From Pelagibacteraceae bacterium AG-430-E20 (lineage in GTDB: Bacteria > Pseudomonadota > Alphaproteobacteria > Pelagibacterales > Pelagibacteraceae), in assembly GCA_003209915.1 (NCBI GenBank), contig QCOF01000001.1:62001-126000 (forward strand): DNA of 64,000 bases, written 5' to 3'. A model generated the notes under the pieces. The model was not told the origin of the DNA, searched no databases, and saw nothing but the letters and a program-made list of their open reading frames with translations. Below are positions 8,032-17,515 of this stretch, one piece after another (position 1 is the first letter of the stretch; every line of letters starts with the position of its first letter). The position numbers were made by a program, and so were the translations under genes.

Positions 8032-8109
8032 ATGAATAATAAATTTTTCACAACCCTCTATTCAATAATAATACTGATACTTTTTGTCTTTACTATTTCA
8101 AGCAAATAG
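8032..8109 (+). CDS. Possible 25-residue hydrophobic peptide
   Basis: A 26-codon ORF divergent from rseP encodes MNNKFFTTLYSIIILILFVF followed by TISSK: one hydrophobic segment with short polar ends. It has no recognisable ribosome binding site or family. It may be a tiny membrane peptide or a chance ORF in AT-rich DNA. Confidence 0.2.
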   Translation: MNNKFFTTLYSIIILILFVFTISSK

Positions 8110-8164
8110 ACTCTTAGTTCAGGATTTGTTAAATTAGTCTAGTTAATTAAAGAAAGGAAAAACC

Positions 8165-8422
8165 ATGAACTTTGTTGGAACAACAACATATGAAGGAACT
8201 AAAAAAGATGCAGATGAATTATACAGTATGTTTAAAGATGATCTTGCAAAATGCACGTCATCATTTGAATGGGCGCATATTCGTGAAGGTAAAATGATTT
8301 TTATTGCAAATGTCACTGATGAAGAAAAATTTTATGCCTTATTTGAGGATCAAAGATCTAAAGACTGGAACGCAAAGTTTAATGCTAAAGATGAAGCTTG
8401 GAAACTTGAGAAAATAATGTAA
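8165..8422 (+). CDS. Conserved-looking small hypothetical protein (85 aa)
   Basis: The 85-residue soluble protein starts MNFVGTTTYEGTKKDADELY and has an alternating pattern of strand, helix and strand. Two segments, SFEWAHIREGKMIFIANV and EEKFYALFEDQRSKDWNAKF, resemble a small ferredoxin-like alpha/beta fold of the monooxygenase-like kind. I cannot assign a family. A good Shine-Dalgarno sequence (GAAAGGA) precedes the ATG at proper distance, and codon use matches neighbouring genes, so it is very likely expressed. The next gene, a small membrane protein, starts 78 bases downstream. Confidence 0.6.
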   Translation: MNFVGTTTYEGTKKDADELYSMFKDDLAKCTSSFEWAHIREGKMIFIANVTDEEKFYALFEDQRSKDWNAKFNAKDEAWKLEKIM

Positions 8423-8500
8423 CCAGTTCAAAATAGATAAATCAATAAGTAGGACAAAATTAACGATGAATAAATATCTTTAATAATTATTATTACGCTA

Positions 8501-8704
8501 ATGAAAGAAGATATTTTTAAATCTCACTTAAAAAAAAAATCACAATCAAAACTCGCATTATCAATTAGCCTTTTTATTGTTCTTTTAACTTCAACTGGAT
8601 ACATCTTTAATTCTAAAGGAGTAATTTTTCTATTCTATATTTCTTGTTTTGTATTTTTCTACAATTTATTAATCCACTTTTTGTTAGAAAAGTTTGATAT
8701 TTAA
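8501..8704 (+). CDS. Small two-helix membrane protein (67 aa)
   Basis: The 67-residue protein has a basic N-terminus (KSHLKKKSQSK) and two hydrophobic helices (about residues 18-37 and 42-61) joined by a short NSKG turn. It has no known family signature. It is followed after 2 bases by another small membrane protein, so the two may be co-translated. Function unknown. Confidence 0.5.
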   Translation: MKEDIFKSHLKKKSQSKLALSISLFIVLLTSTGYIFNSKGVIFLFYISCFVFFYNLLIHFLLEKFDI

Positions 8705-8706
8705 TC

Positions 8707-8853
8707 ATGATTAAAACACTCATTAAATTAAAGATATTAAAATTTATGTTAATTGGTGGTGTATCAGCAGCTTATACTCTTAAGAGATATTGTGATCAAA
8801 AAAATAAAGTAAAAAGTAACAAAGATAAAAAACCTCTGCCTCTCACTCGATAA
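8707..8853 (+). CDS. Small membrane-anchored basic peptide (48 aa)
   Basis: This 48-residue ORF starts 2 bases after the preceding stop. Residues 9-24 (KILKFMLIGGVSAAYT) could form one membrane helix. A highly basic tail with the run DQKNKVKSNKDKKPLPLTR follows. It has no known family. The tight spacing to the upstream membrane peptide is the main support. Confidence 0.4.
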   Translation: MIKTLIKLKILKFMLIGGVSAAYTLKRYCDQKNKVKSNKDKKPLPLTR

Positions 8854-8860
8854 CAATTTT

Positions 8861-8892
8861 TGTGAACGTTGTTATTCACATCTTCCTTTTTT
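8861..8892 (+). terminator. Weak hairpin terminator
   Basis: TGTGAA and TTCACA form a perfect 6-bp inverted repeat around 8 bases (8861-8880), followed by a pyrimidine-rich TCTTCCTTTTTT. It lies just after the small membrane ORFs and before yajQ, so it may end that message. The stem is short, so confidence is low. Confidence 0.35.
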
Positions 8893-8933
8893 AATATATA
8901 TAAACTTATTTATAATTATTATATAAATAAATC

Positions 8934-9419
8934 ATGCCTTCGTTTGATGTAATAAGCAAAATTAATTACCAAGAATTTGATAACGCTTTAGCCAATTGTT
9001 TAAGAGAAATTAGTAATCGATATGATTTTAAAGGACTTCACATTACAATTGAGCGAAAAGACAAAACGATTACAACTACTGCACCTGACGAATTAAAATT
9101 AAAACAAGTTAATGAATTGCTGCAAACCCATTTAGTTAGAAGAAAAGTAGATCCTAGAGTATCAGAAGTTAAAAGCTCTGAGGGTGCATCTGGAGGATCG
9201 ATTAGACAAGTAAGTGAATTGAAAGAAGGAATTAGTCAGGAAAATGCTAAAAAAGTTATAGCTGATATAAAAAAGCTTAAGCTAAAAATACAAATTAAAA
9301 TTCAAGGTGAAGAATTAAGAGTGGATGGTAAAAAGAAAGATGATCTTCAAGAAGCAATGAATGCCATAAAATCCATTGATATAGGTCTTCCAATAGATTT
9401 TGGAAACTTTAGAGATTAA
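8934..9419 (+). CDS. yajQ: YajQ family nucleotide-binding protein
   Basis: The 161-residue protein matches YajQ throughout: MPSFDVISKINYQEFDNALA at the N-terminus, NRYDFKG near residue 30, and a C-terminal DIGLPIDFGNFRD. The fold is two RNP-like alpha/beta domains. Homologues bind RNA or nucleotides, and a Xanthomonas member binds cyclic di-GMP. No GGDEF or EAL gene is visible in the window, so a c-di-GMP role is not supported here. Full-length and intact, it is flanked by intergenic regions and therefore probably monocistronic. Confidence 0.93.
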   Translation: MPSFDVISKINYQEFDNALANCLREISNRYDFKGLHITIERKDKTITTTAPDELKLKQVNELLQTHLVRRKVDPRVSEVKSSEGASGGSIRQVSELKEGISQENAKKVIADIKKLKLKIQIKIQGEELRVDGKKKDDLQEAMNAIKSIDIGLPIDFGNFRD

Positions 9420-9505
9420 TTCTTGATCAAACTATTCATTGTATTTGGTTTAAAAAGATATAAGCATCCATCATAAATACTTAATATATACCTTTCCCTA
9501 TCCTA

Positions 9506-10972
9506 ATGAATTTCTCAAATCTACAAATCGAAAATAAGCTTAAAAAGTCAATCGAGCTTGCTGATTTTAAAACTCCAACTCCAATTCAAAGTCAATCAAT
9601 TCCAATAAGTCTTGAGGGTAGAGATATTTTGGGAACTGCTCAAACTGGAACCGGTAAAACTTTAGCCTTTACCATCCCAATGATTAATAAATTAATTAAA
9701 GATAAACAGGCAATGGCTTTAATTGTTTGTCCTACAAGAGAACTTGCAACACAGGTAATGGCAACTGTTTTAAAATTAAATGTTAGAGAAATAGGAATTG
9801 GTAATGCTCTTTTAATTGGTGGTGAGAGTATGCAAAAACAACTTAGAAAGTTAGGCAAACGTGCAAGGATAATCGTTGGAACCCCTGGAAGAATTAATGA
9901 TCATTTAAAGAGAAAAAGTTTAGATTTATCTAAAGTTAATTATTTAGTTTTAGATGAGACTGATCGAATGCTTGATATGGGATTTACTCCTCAAATAGAA
10001 CAGATTTTAAATTTTGTCCCAAAAGAACATCAAACATTATTATTTTCAGCAACGCTTCCAAACAATATATTAAAAATATCTCAAAGATATTTAAATAATC
10101 CTGAGAGAATATCTGTTGGATCTTTATCAGCCCCAATTGATAAAATTAAACAAGAAACATATGAAGTTTCGCAGGACAAAAAATATCATGAACTAATCAA
10201 TCAACTTGTAGAGAGAAGTGGATCCATTTTAGTATTTGTTAAAACTAAACATGGTGCAGATAAAATAGTTAAAAGATTAAAATATGATGGTCATAAAGCT
10301 GATGCTATTCATGGAAACTTAAGACAAAGTAAACGAGATAGAGTTATCAATGGATTTAGAAATGGACACAGTCGTATCCTAATTGCAACTGATGTTGCAG
10401 CACGGGGATTAGATATCCCAGTTATCAAACATGTTATTAATTACGATCTACCACAAGTTCCAGAGGATTATGTTCATCGAATAGGAAGAACCGGTAGAGC
10501 TGGTAAAGAGGGTTCCGCTTTAACCTTTTTAACTCCAAATGATCGATCCATGTGGAATTCTATAAGTAAATTAATAGATCCAAATTATAAACCACCTCAA
10601 AGAGATAGGGGTCAAAAGAAAAGTTTTAGAGGTGGTAAAAAAGGTAAGGCTCCATTTAACAAAAAAAGAAAATTTAATGATAACAAAAAAGGTAGCTTCA
10701 GGGATAAAAAGAAGTTCTTTAAAAGAGATGATGATAAAAAATCTAATTTTAAAGGCAAAAAGAAATTCTTTAAAAAAGATGAAGATAAAAAATCAAAATT
10801 TAAGGACAAGAAAAAATCTTTTGGCTTTACCAATAATCCTAAATATTTTGGTAAAAAAACAGATGATGTAATTGAAAAAGACGACAAAAGATCCTCTTTT
10901 AAAGGAAGAAAAAAATTCAAAAAAAGACAAAGACCTAAAAAATTTTCATTTAAAAAACATAAAAAGAAATAA
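9506..10972 (+). CDS. rhlE: DEAD-box ATP-dependent RNA helicase, RhlE-like
   Basis: The 488-residue protein has all helicase motifs: Q motif PTPIQSQSIP, motif I AQTGTGKT (45-52), PTREL (76-80), GTPGR (125-129), motif II DETD (150-153) where most relatives have DEAD, SAT (181-183) and motif VI HRIGRTGRAG. The last 130 residues form a very Lys-rich tail with imperfect repeats of the type KKFFKKDEDKKSKFKDKKK, probably an unstructured RNA-binding extension. RhlE-like helicases act in ribosome assembly and RNA turnover, particularly in the cold. DETD keeps the catalytic Asp-Glu pair, so it should be active. Csd/RhlE assignment within the family is approximate. Confidence 0.9.
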   Translation: MNFSNLQIENKLKKSIELADFKTPTPIQSQSIPISLEGRDILGTAQTGTGKTLAFTIPMINKLIKDKQAMALIVCPTRELATQVMATVLKLNVREIGIGNALLIGGESMQKQLRKLGKRARIIVGTPGRINDHLKRKSLDLSKVNYLVLDETDRMLDMGFTPQIEQILNFVPKEHQTLLFSATLPNNILKISQRYLNNPERISVGSLSAPIDKIKQETYEVSQDKKYHELINQLVERSGSILVFVKTKHGADKIVKRLKYDGHKADAIHGNLRQSKRDRVINGFRNGHSRILIATDVAARGLDIPVIKHVINYDLPQVPEDYVHRIGRTGRAGKEGSALTFLTPNDRSMWNSISKLIDPNYKPPQRDRGQKKSFRGGKKGKAPFNKKRKFNDNKKGSFRDKKKFFKRDDDKKSNFKGKKKFFKKDEDKKSKFKDKKKSFGFTNNPKYFGKKTDDVIEKDDKRSSFKGRKKFKKRQRPKKFSFKKHKKK

Positions 10973-10975
10973 GAT

Positions 10976-11602
10976 CTAATTAGAAATCTTTTGGATCAAT
11001 GAGGCTGTATTGTTTGTTGGTTTATTCACATCCTTTGAAACCTCATGAAAAACAAGATCAGGAACTTTACGTTCATTCAAAAAAGTTGAGCCCTGTAGCT
11101 CTAAATTCAAATAACGATTAACATCTGCTTGATTTAGAATAACCGGTTGTCGGTGATGAATTTCTTTAATATTTTCTTTTGCCTCTTCTGTAATTAAACA
11201 AAATTGATCCTGTTCAAAAATACCAGCAAAATAAATTATATTAGTATCTTTTCTAACAAAGTAATGAGGAGTTTTTTCATTCTCTTCCCTCTTCCATTCA
11301 TAAAAACCATCTGCAACAGCAACACATCGATGATTTTTTATCAGTTTTTTAAATGAAACCTTTTCATCAATTGTCTCTAATCTTGCATTTATCAAAGCTT
11401 TGAATTCTTTATTTTTTGCCCAACTAGGCACTAATCCCCACTTTAAAGATTCTAAAGTATTTCCGTTTTTATATTTTTTGATAACTGGAAGTTTTTGATA
11501 AGGATGAGCATTATAATTTTCTGTATCCTCAACTTGAATAGCAGACTTTACTAATGAGGAAGTTTTAGTAACTGGGTTTTTAACAACATATCTTCCACAC
11601 AT
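10976..11602 (-). CDS. yedK: SRAP/HMCES family protein (YedK), abasic-site DNA-protein crosslinker
   Basis: The 208-residue protein starts MCGRYVV, so Cys2 becomes the N-terminal nucleophile after Met removal, as in all SRAP proteins. The ALINARLETI, DGFYEWKREENEKTPHYF and HHRQPVIL segments carry the conserved Asn, Glu and His of the active site. SRAP proteins form a thiazolidine crosslink with abasic sites in single-stranded DNA and shield them during replication. It overlaps the preceding TPR gene by one base (TAATG on the minus strand), and its 3' end converges on the helicase gene. Confidence 0.92.
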   Translation of the reverse strand: MCGRYVVKNPVTKTSSLVKSAIQVEDTENYNAHPYQKLPVIKKYKNGNTLESLKWGLVPSWAKNKEFKALINARLETIDEKVSFKKLIKNHRCVAVADGFYEWKREENEKTPHYFVRKDTNIIYFAGIFEQDQFCLITEEAKENIKEIHHRQPVILNQADVNRYLNLELQGSTFLNERKVPDLVFHEVSKDVNKPTNNTASLIQKISN

Positions 11603-12150
11603 TATATTGATTGCTGTTGAATTAATTCTTCTATTCTTCTTATCATAATTTCTGGTGATTGCATTGAAGGGTGTATTTCTTTTGCCTGCTGATAACTAAA
11701 AATTGCTTTTTCATAATTTTTCAATTGTATATTAACTAATCCCTGTCCCGCTAAAGCACCAAAATGTCTTGCCTCTAATGCTAACACTTTATCAATATCA
11801 TCTTGAGATTTTTCAAATTCACCCATCATATAAAAAACTGTAGCTCGTTTATTCCATGCTTCAGCCCAATTTTGATCAAGATTGATAACCTCTGTAAAAA
11901 TCTCTATTGCTTTATTTAGTTGCTGATTTCTTACAAACTGTGAGCCTTCCTCTAACCTTGCAGTAAGCTTTGCATCACTTGGATGTGTACTCCAAATTTT
12001 CCAAATTTCTTGTTCAACAATTGATGCTATTTTTGCCTTATTAACCTTTAATTCATTAAATAACTGATTAAGCCTTATGTCTCTTTCATTTGCAAAGGTA
12101 ATTGTCTGCGAAAATAAATAAAACACCAATATTAAAAAAAGCTTCTTCAT
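11602..12150 (-). CDS. Periplasmic tetratricopeptide-repeat protein
   Basis: The 182-residue protein has a signal peptide (residues 1-20, ending TITFA) and then TPR units. About three are visible, including LNKAIEIFTEVINLDQNWAE, WNKRATVFYMMGEFEKSQDD and FGALAGQGLVNIQLKNYEKA. TPR proteins in the envelope act as scaffolds. The sequence does not point to a partner. Stop and start overlap (TAATG) with the SRAP gene, so the two are translationally coupled although their functions look unrelated. Confidence 0.8.
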   Translation of the reverse strand: MKKLFLILVFYLFSQTITFANERDIRLNQLFNELKVNKAKIASIVEQEIWKIWSTHPSDAKLTARLEEGSQFVRNQQLNKAIEIFTEVINLDQNWAEAWNKRATVFYMMGEFEKSQDDIDKVLALEARHFGALAGQGLVNIQLKNYEKAIFSYQQAKEIHPSMQSPEIMIRRIEELIQQQSI

Positions 12151-12190
12151 ATTTAAATATTATCAAAAAAAGGATTTAGAGTCTTTGGTC

Positions 12191-12643
12191 TTAAGTGTCT
12201 TGGTTGTTTTTTTTACAACTATAAAATGAAATATCTTTCTCTTTTTCATCAGAGTTTATTTTTTTGGTGATTTCATGGATAAACTCTCCAGTGCTTCTAG
12301 TAAAGACCGCAGACTCAGAATAATTTCGTTCTTGATCAAAAGCTTGTATCAAAATTATATCTTTATTAGATATTTTTACTTCCAAATTAATCTTGTTAAT
12401 AAATTTTGACAAATTTTCGATAATTAAGATATCTGGATTTTTTGCGATTATTTTTAAACTTTTAAGATTTTCTCTTTTAATTTGATTATTCGTAAAAGAA
12501 ACAAAATTATGTTCTGCGTTTTTAATAATAACTTTTTCAAACTTACAATTAAGATCTAAATCTGTTTTAACTGAAATATTAATATTTTTTGCATAAACAT
12601 TGCTAGTTAAAATAAAAGTAATTATCAAAATAAAATATTTCAT
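12191..12643 (-). CDS. Secreted hypothetical protein (150 aa)
   Basis: The protein has a clear signal peptide (MKYFILIITFILTSNVYA) and a mature part of about 132 residues rich in beta-type alternation (INISVKTDLDLNCKFEKVII). It has two mature Cys residues (LNCKFEK and FYSCKK) that might form a disulfide. I do not recognise a family. It follows the MBL-fold hydrolase with a 6-base gap on the same strand, so the two are probably co-transcribed. Confidence 0.55.
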   Translation of the reverse strand: MKYFILIITFILTSNVYAKNINISVKTDLDLNCKFEKVIIKNAEHNFVSFTNNQIKRENLKSLKIIAKNPDILIIENLSKFINKINLEVKISNKDIILIQAFDQERNYSESAVFTRSTGEFIHEITKKINSDEKEKDISFYSCKKNNQDT

Positions 12644-12649
12644 AAAATA

Positions 12650-13648
12650 TTATTTAAAAATTTCATTTAATGGGGTAATTTGGCCAATTTTAAAAACAAG
12701 TGCATCCTCTTTTTTAAAGCCATATTTCTCTGCATTATCTCTAAATCGATCTCTTGGTTCCATAATTGGCTCTAACGATAATACAAAAGTACCCCAATGC
12801 ATACCAATTACTTTTTTACTTTTTAAATCTCTAGAAATCTGAAGCGCCTCTTCAGGGCTAGTGTGATAAGATGATTTATCTTTATATGGGGTTATTGGAT
12901 AAAAATTATACGCTCCAATATTTATAATATTAATATCTATTGGACCATATTTTTCACCTATCTCTTTATAAACATTTCCAACTCCAGTATCACAAGCGAA
13001 TAAAATTTTTTTACCATCATATTCAATTAAAAAATTTCCCCATAAGGTTTTGTTGGTATCTGTTAAACTACGTTTAGACCAATGAACCGCTGGTAGAAAT
13101 GTTATTTTCATTTTTTCATTAATGATAATTTCTTCATACCAATCCATTTCATTAACATCGCTGTATCCATTTCTTTTAAAATACTTACCTAGCTTTAAAG
13201 GAGCCATTACTTTGGTATTTTTGAAAGGAAATCTTCTGATTGTCATCATATCTTGGTGATCATAATGATTATGGGTTAGTAAAAAAATATCTACAGGAGG
13301 GATTTCTTTTAAATTTAAAGCTGGTTCAGTAAATCTTTTTGGTCCAAATATTAACGGTCCTGCATTTTTAGAAAAAACAGGGTCAGTTATAATTGTTGTA
13401 TTCCCTAATTTTATCAAAAAAGTTGCGTGCCCTATCCATCCAATATAATCACCATCTTTATATTTTTTGATATCAACTAATACTTGTTCCTTATCTACAA
13501 CATGATCCTTTGGAACAGTCATATTGAGTTTCTTTTTTTCTTTATTAAATACTTTAAAAGACCATTTAAAATTTCGATCAACTTTTGGGGAACCTAAAGG
13601 GTTTCTAAAAGTGCCGTCTGGTAAATGATGATAGGGTATTTTATCCAT
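12650..13648 (-). CDS. MBL-fold metallohydrolase, NAPE-PLD-like
   Basis: The 332-residue protein has the metallo-beta-lactamase motif THNHYDHQD (125-133), which binds two metals through His126, His128, Asp130 and His131. The upstream GHATFLIKLGNTTIITDPVF segment and the layout with a DIFLLTHNH strand resemble the N-acylphosphatidylethanolamine phospholipase D / RomA-like branch of the superfamily. There is no signal peptide. Bacterial substrates of this branch are poorly known; a lipid phosphodiester is a reasonable guess only. A late His (GMHWGTFVLS) supplies a further ligand. Confidence 0.8.
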   Translation of the reverse strand: MDKIPYHHLPDGTFRNPLGSPKVDRNFKWSFKVFNKEKKKLNMTVPKDHVVDKEQVLVDIKKYKDGDYIGWIGHATFLIKLGNTTIITDPVFSKNAGPLIFGPKRFTEPALNLKEIPPVDIFLLTHNHYDHQDMMTIRRFPFKNTKVMAPLKLGKYFKRNGYSDVNEMDWYEEIIINEKMKITFLPAVHWSKRSLTDTNKTLWGNFLIEYDGKKILFACDTGVGNVYKEIGEKYGPIDINIINIGAYNFYPITPYKDKSSYHTSPEEALQISRDLKSKKVIGMHWGTFVLSLEPIMEPRDRFRDNAEKYGFKKEDALVFKIGQITPLNEIFK

Positions 13649-13687
13649 ATAAATATAAAATTAATAATAAATGATAAATTTATAAAA

Positions 13688-14314
13688 TTATAAATTTTTT
13701 TTTTTATCTAAAATAGCAATAATACTTTTTTGAATATTTTCACTTATTTTAATTGTTCCTTGCTGGTTAGGGTGTATTCCGTCTTGTTGATTTAAACTTG
13801 GGTTAAGTGCCACACCCTCTAAAAGAAAAGGTATAAATTGTAAATTATGCTTCTTGGATAATTTTGGATAGATCGCATCAAAGTCTTTCTTATATTTTGT
13901 TCCATGCGTTGTTGGAGCAATCATGCCAGCTAAAATTATTTCTATTTCTTTTTCTTTTGCAATTTTTATTATTTGTTCTAAATTTTTTTTTGTTTCATCT
14001 GGCTGAATTCCTCTAAGCATATCATTTGCGCCCATTCCTAAAATAATAAGATCTATCCCTGGATCTGATAAACTCCACTCTGCCCTATTTAATCCACCTG
14101 AAGATGTGCTGCCTGAAACACTTCCATTTATAACTTGAATATTAAATCCAGCTTGTTTTAAATTATTCTCTAAAACTGAGGATAAATGATGTTCTTTAGG
14201 TAAGCCATAACCAGCCATTAAGCTGTCTCCGAATAATACTACCTTTTCTATTGCACTTGCATTTATGTGCACTAGAAAGATTAACAAAATTTTTATAAAT
14301 AAACTTTTATTCAT
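13688..14314 (-). CDS. tesA: Arylesterase / lysophospholipase TesA-like (SGNH hydrolase)
   Basis: The 208-residue secreted enzyme has a signal peptide (residues 1-21, ending INASA) and all SGNH blocks: GDSLMAGYG with nucleophile Ser31, the oxyanion Gly in GSVSGSTS, the Asn in GMGANDMLRG, and the catalytic Asp/His in DGIHPNQQG. The family hydrolyses acyl-CoA thioesters, lysophospholipids and arylesters in the periplasm. Its ATG overlaps the ATG of the divergent ybbA by two bases (CATG), so each gene's leader and promoter lie inside the other's coding region. The tesA-ybbA-ybbP layout is also found in E. coli. Confidence 0.9.
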   Translation of the reverse strand: MNKSLFIKILLIFLVHINASAIEKVVLFGDSLMAGYGLPKEHHLSSVLENNLKQAGFNIQVINGSVSGSTSSGGLNRAEWSLSDPGIDLIILGMGANDMLRGIQPDETKKNLEQIIKIAKEKEIEIILAGMIAPTTHGTKYKKDFDAIYPKLSKKHNLQFIPFLLEGVALNPSLNQQDGIHPNQQGTIKISENIQKSIIAILDKKKNL

Positions 14315-14978
14315 GTCTACACTTCTAAGATTAAAAAAAATAAATCTTAAATATCAAACTGGCAAAGACAATATCAGAGTTTTAAAAAATATAGATTTAA
14401 ATATTAAGAAAAAAGAAACTGTTTCAGTTGTTGGTGAAAGTGGTTCAGGAAAAACTAGTTTAATAATGCTAGTTGGTGGATTGGAGAAGCCAACCTCTGG
14501 AAAGATTATTTTTCAAAATCAAGAAATTACAAGCCTTAATGAGGATGAAGTATCAGAAATTAGAAAGAAAAATATTGGAATTGTATTTCAATCATTTTAT
14601 TTGATCCCAAATTATACCGCAGTTGAAAATGTTGCTTTAACGCTTGAGCTAAATAATTTTAAAAATCCAGAAAAAGAAGCAAAGATTTTGTTAGATCGTT
14701 TTGGTTTAAAACATCGTTTTAATAACCTTCCAAGTCAATTATCTGGTGGCGAGCAGCAAAGAGTAGCCATAGCAAGAGCAATTGCTATGAAGCCCGAATT
14801 GATTTTAGCTGATGAACCAACTGGTAATTTAGATACCGAGAACTCTACATTGATTTCAAATATATTGTTTAAATATGTAAAAGAAGAAGGTTCTTCTTTA
14901 ATTATGGTAACCCATGATCCCAAACTTGCAGATAAAGCAAAAAGAAAAATTAAAATTAAAGATGGAAAAATCAAATAA
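14313..14978 (+). CDS. ybbA: ABC transporter ATP-binding protein, YbbA (LolD-like)
   Basis: The 221-residue ATPase has Walker [10 protein letters not shown], the signature [14 protein letters not shown] and Walker [13 protein letters not shown] with the glutamate typical of the LolD/MacB class. That class powers mechanotransmission rather than classical transport. A longer frame opens at 14265, but the ATG at 14313 fits the family N-terminus ([11 protein letters not shown]) and is preferred. It overlaps the following permease gene by 17 bases. The divergent neighbour tesA repeats the E. coli ybbA/tesA arrangement, which supports the YbbA call over LolD. Confidence 0.85.
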   Translation: MSTLLRLKKINLKYQTGKDNIRVLKNIDLNIKKKETVSVVGESGSGKTSLIMLVGGLEKPTSGKIIFQNQEITSLNEDEVSEIRKKNIGIVFQSFYLIPNYTAVENVALTLELNNFKNPEKEAKILLDRFGLKHRFNNLPSQLSGGEQQRVAIARAIAMKPELILADEPTGNLDTENSTLISNILFKYVKEEGSSLIMVTHDPKLADKAKRKIKIKDGKIK

Positions 14979-17496
14979 CTCTTCAGAATTCAATTTAATA
15001 CTTAAATATGCTTTAAAAGATTTGAGTAGAAATTATCACAAAATCTCAAGCATTATTATAACTCTGTTTATTAGTCTTTTTATTCTAAGTGCTATTTTCA
15101 CAATCGAAGATAGCTTAAAAAAAGAGCTAAATGATAATGCCAAAGCATTATTAGGTGGAGATTTAGAGATTGATTACAATCGTAATCAAGGAAACTTGGA
15201 TTTGGTAAATCAAGTTAAAGAGTTTGCAACGGTTTCTCAAATGATTGAATTTAGTACGATGCTCTCAACAACTGGAAGAGAGAGAAATAAATCTTTATTT
15301 ACAAGAATTAAAACTGTGGATGAAAAATATCCACTTTATGGTGAAGTTGATTATGAGCCAATCGAAGCTTATGAAAGAATGCAAAGGGAGCCAAATACAA
15401 TTTTAATTAACGAAAGTTTATCAAAAACACTAAATATAAAGATTAATGAGCAAGTTAAAGTTCAAGATCAAAAATTCACCGTCATAGGAATAATTAAATC
15501 AGTACCAGATGTAAGCGGATTTGTTGCATTTGGTGATTGGGCCCTAGCTGGCAAACAAACTTTAGAAATTTTAAAACTAAATGGAATAGGAAGTTTTTTA
15601 AATTATGAATATAAAGTAAAATTTAACAATTATGATGATCCTGCACAAATTGAAAAAAAAATTGAAAATATTTTCAAAAATGATCAAAAAGTAAAACTTA
15701 GATACCCTGAAAATTCAGCAAGTGGTATTAAAAGAATTATTAACAATTTCTCTCAATTTTTATCTCTTGTATCAATAAGTGCAATGTTGATTGCTGGAAT
15801 TGGAATTGCAAATACTTTATTGTCTTTTATCAATCAAAACAACATGTCAATTGCTGTTAGAAAAGCAGTAGGATTTTATTCTGGAAATATAAAAACACTT
15901 TATTATCTTCAATTATTTATTTTACTGTTTGTTATTACTGTAATTTCCTATGGGTCTAGTTTCTTAATTGTTCCAATAGCAGATAAATATTTGTCTGATG
16001 GTTTAGGATTAAATGTTTATCCTGTTTTTTCTTTTTTAAATTTTTTCAAAATATTTTTAGTTGGATTGCTGGTCCTTGTGATTTTTTCTATACCAACAAT
16101 AAGTTCTATTGATCAAGTCAAAGCCTCTAACTTATTTAGGAATGTGTTTCAAAATTTACAGTTTTACTATTCAAAAAAATCGGTCGCAGTAAGCTTTGTT
16201 TTATTATCTATTTTAATTATATTATTTACAATTGGCACCGAACAACCAAGTTATAGTTTAGGATATTTTGTAGCTTTTTTTGTATGTTTAATAGTTTTTT
16301 TCTTGCTTTCAAAATTAATTATTTTTTTTCTAAAGAAATTTAAATCAAGTTCAATTGTTTCACTTAAAGTCTCAATTAAAAATATTACTCAAACAAAAAG
16401 TATTACTCCTATTACTGTAATGTCTTTAGGGTTAGGAGTTACTTTATTGTTAACTTTGGCTTTAGTGGGCACTAACTTTAAAAGAGAAATTGCTAAGTCT
16501 ATCCCTGATATTGCGCCAGATTATTTTTTTGTTGGTATTCAAAAAGGAGAGCGAGAAAAATTTGAACAAGGTATTTTAAATATGGATAAAGATGCAAATA
16601 TTGAAATAGTCCCAATGGTATCATCTGGTATTGTAAAAATTAACGGAGTTGATCCTAATACATTCATCAAGCCTGATAATGATAGTTATTGGGTAATTGG
16701 AAGTGAAAGAAGATCATCCTGGGTAGAAAATATTCCAAAAGATAATCCAATCTTAGAGGGGGAATGGTGGGATTTATCTAAGCCAAATCAGTTACAAATA
16801 TCCTTGGATGCTAAAGTTGCAAAAGATTTTAATATTCAATTAGGTGATATTTTTACTTTAAACTTATATGGGCGAGAAATTGATGGAGAAGTAATTAATT
16901 TTAGAGAAGTAGATTACCGAGATCTAAGTATTAATTTTGCAATGCTGTTTAACCCCCAATTTGCTAAGCAAATTCCACATGAATACTTAGCAACAGCTAA
17001 ATTTAATTCTGATAAATTTGATGAAACAGAAATGTTGGAAATAATGCCAAGTTTATCAATGATTAAAATTGCAGATTATCTCTTAAAAGTAACTGCAGTT
17101 TTAAACAAAGTATTTATTGCTGTTACTTTAATTTCTGCTGTAACAATTATTATTGGCTTAATTGTAATATCAAGTGCAATTATGGTTCAGGGAAAAATTA
17201 AAGAATATCAAAATCTAGTTTTTAAAATCTTAGGTTTTTCAAAAAAACAAATTATTTTCTCATCTTTAATTGAATTCATTATTATTTTCATGTCTGTAAT
17301 TTTGATTGCAACATTTTTTGCAGTAATAGGGTCTAAGTTTATTATGGAAAATATATTTGAACTAGTTTGGCAGTTTGACTTTAAAGTTTTAATTTATTTA
17401 GGTTTTTCTATTGGGTTGGTTACTTTGATATTGATTTTAATTACCAATTTAAGATATTTAAATCCTAAAATCTATCCACTTATAAGAAATCAATAA
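14962..17496 (+). CDS. ybbP: FtsX-like ABC permease, YbbP type
   Basis: The 844-residue protein has an N-terminal helix (about residues 28-48), a large periplasmic domain of the MacB-PCD kind (about 50-250), and two FtsX-like blocks of membrane helices separated by a second extracytoplasmic domain. This ten-helix layout is that of YbbP/PulM-like permeases, not four-helix MacB or LolC. The ATG at 14962 gives [20 protein letters not shown], the family-typical start, so upstream in-frame codons are ignored. The start lies inside ybbA, implying coupled translation. The YbbAP complex is thought to extract hydrophobic molecules or lipids; TesA, an esterase, is divergent next door. Confidence 0.85.
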   Translation: MEKSNNSSEFNLILKYALKDLSRNYHKISSIIITLFISLFILSAIFTIEDSLKKELNDNAKALLGGDLEIDYNRNQGNLDLVNQVKEFATVSQMIEFSTMLSTTGRERNKSLFTRIKTVDEKYPLYGEVDYEPIEAYERMQREPNTILINESLSKTLNIKINEQVKVQDQKFTVIGIIKSVPDVSGFVAFGDWALAGKQTLEILKLNGIGSFLNYEYKVKFNNYDDPAQIEKKIENIFKNDQKVKLRYPENSASGIKRIINNFSQFLSLVSISAMLIAGIGIANTLLSFINQNNMSIAVRKAVGFYSGNIKTLYYLQLFILLFVITVISYGSSFLIVPIADKYLSDGLGLNVYPVFSFLNFFKIFLVGLLVLVIFSIPTISSIDQVKASNLFRNVFQNLQFYYSKKSVAVSFVLLSILIILFTIGTEQPSYSLGYFVAFFVCLIVFFLLSKLIIFFLKKFKSSSIVSLKVSIKNITQTKSITPITVMSLGLGVTLLLTLALVGTNFKREIAKSIPDIAPDYFFVGIQKGEREKFEQGILNMDKDANIEIVPMVSSGIVKINGVDPNTFIKPDNDSYWVIGSERRSSWVENIPKDNPILEGEWWDLSKPNQLQISLDAKVAKDFNIQLGDIFTLNLYGREIDGEVINFREVDYRDLSINFAMLFNPQFAKQIPHEYLATAKFNSDKFDETEMLEIMPSLSMIKIADYLLKVTAVLNKVFIAVTLISAVTIIIGLIVISSAIMVQGKIKEYQNLVFKILGFSKKQIIFSSLIEFIIIFMSVILIATFFAVIGSKFIMENIFELVWQFDFKVLIYLGFSIGLVTLILILITNLRYLNPKIYPLIRNQ

Positions 17497-17515
17497 TCTT
17501 TGTTAGAATATATGT

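Noticed and set aside
8861..8880. TGTGA...TCACA resembling a CRP site
   Set aside because: The half-sites are separated by 10 bases, not 6, and the position after small ORFs with a pyrimidine tract fits a weak terminator better.
10612..10920. Minus-strand Leu/Phe-rich ORF that looks like a membrane protein
   Set aside because: It is the mirror of the Lys-rich helicase tail (AAA codons read as TTT), so the hydrophobicity is an artefact.
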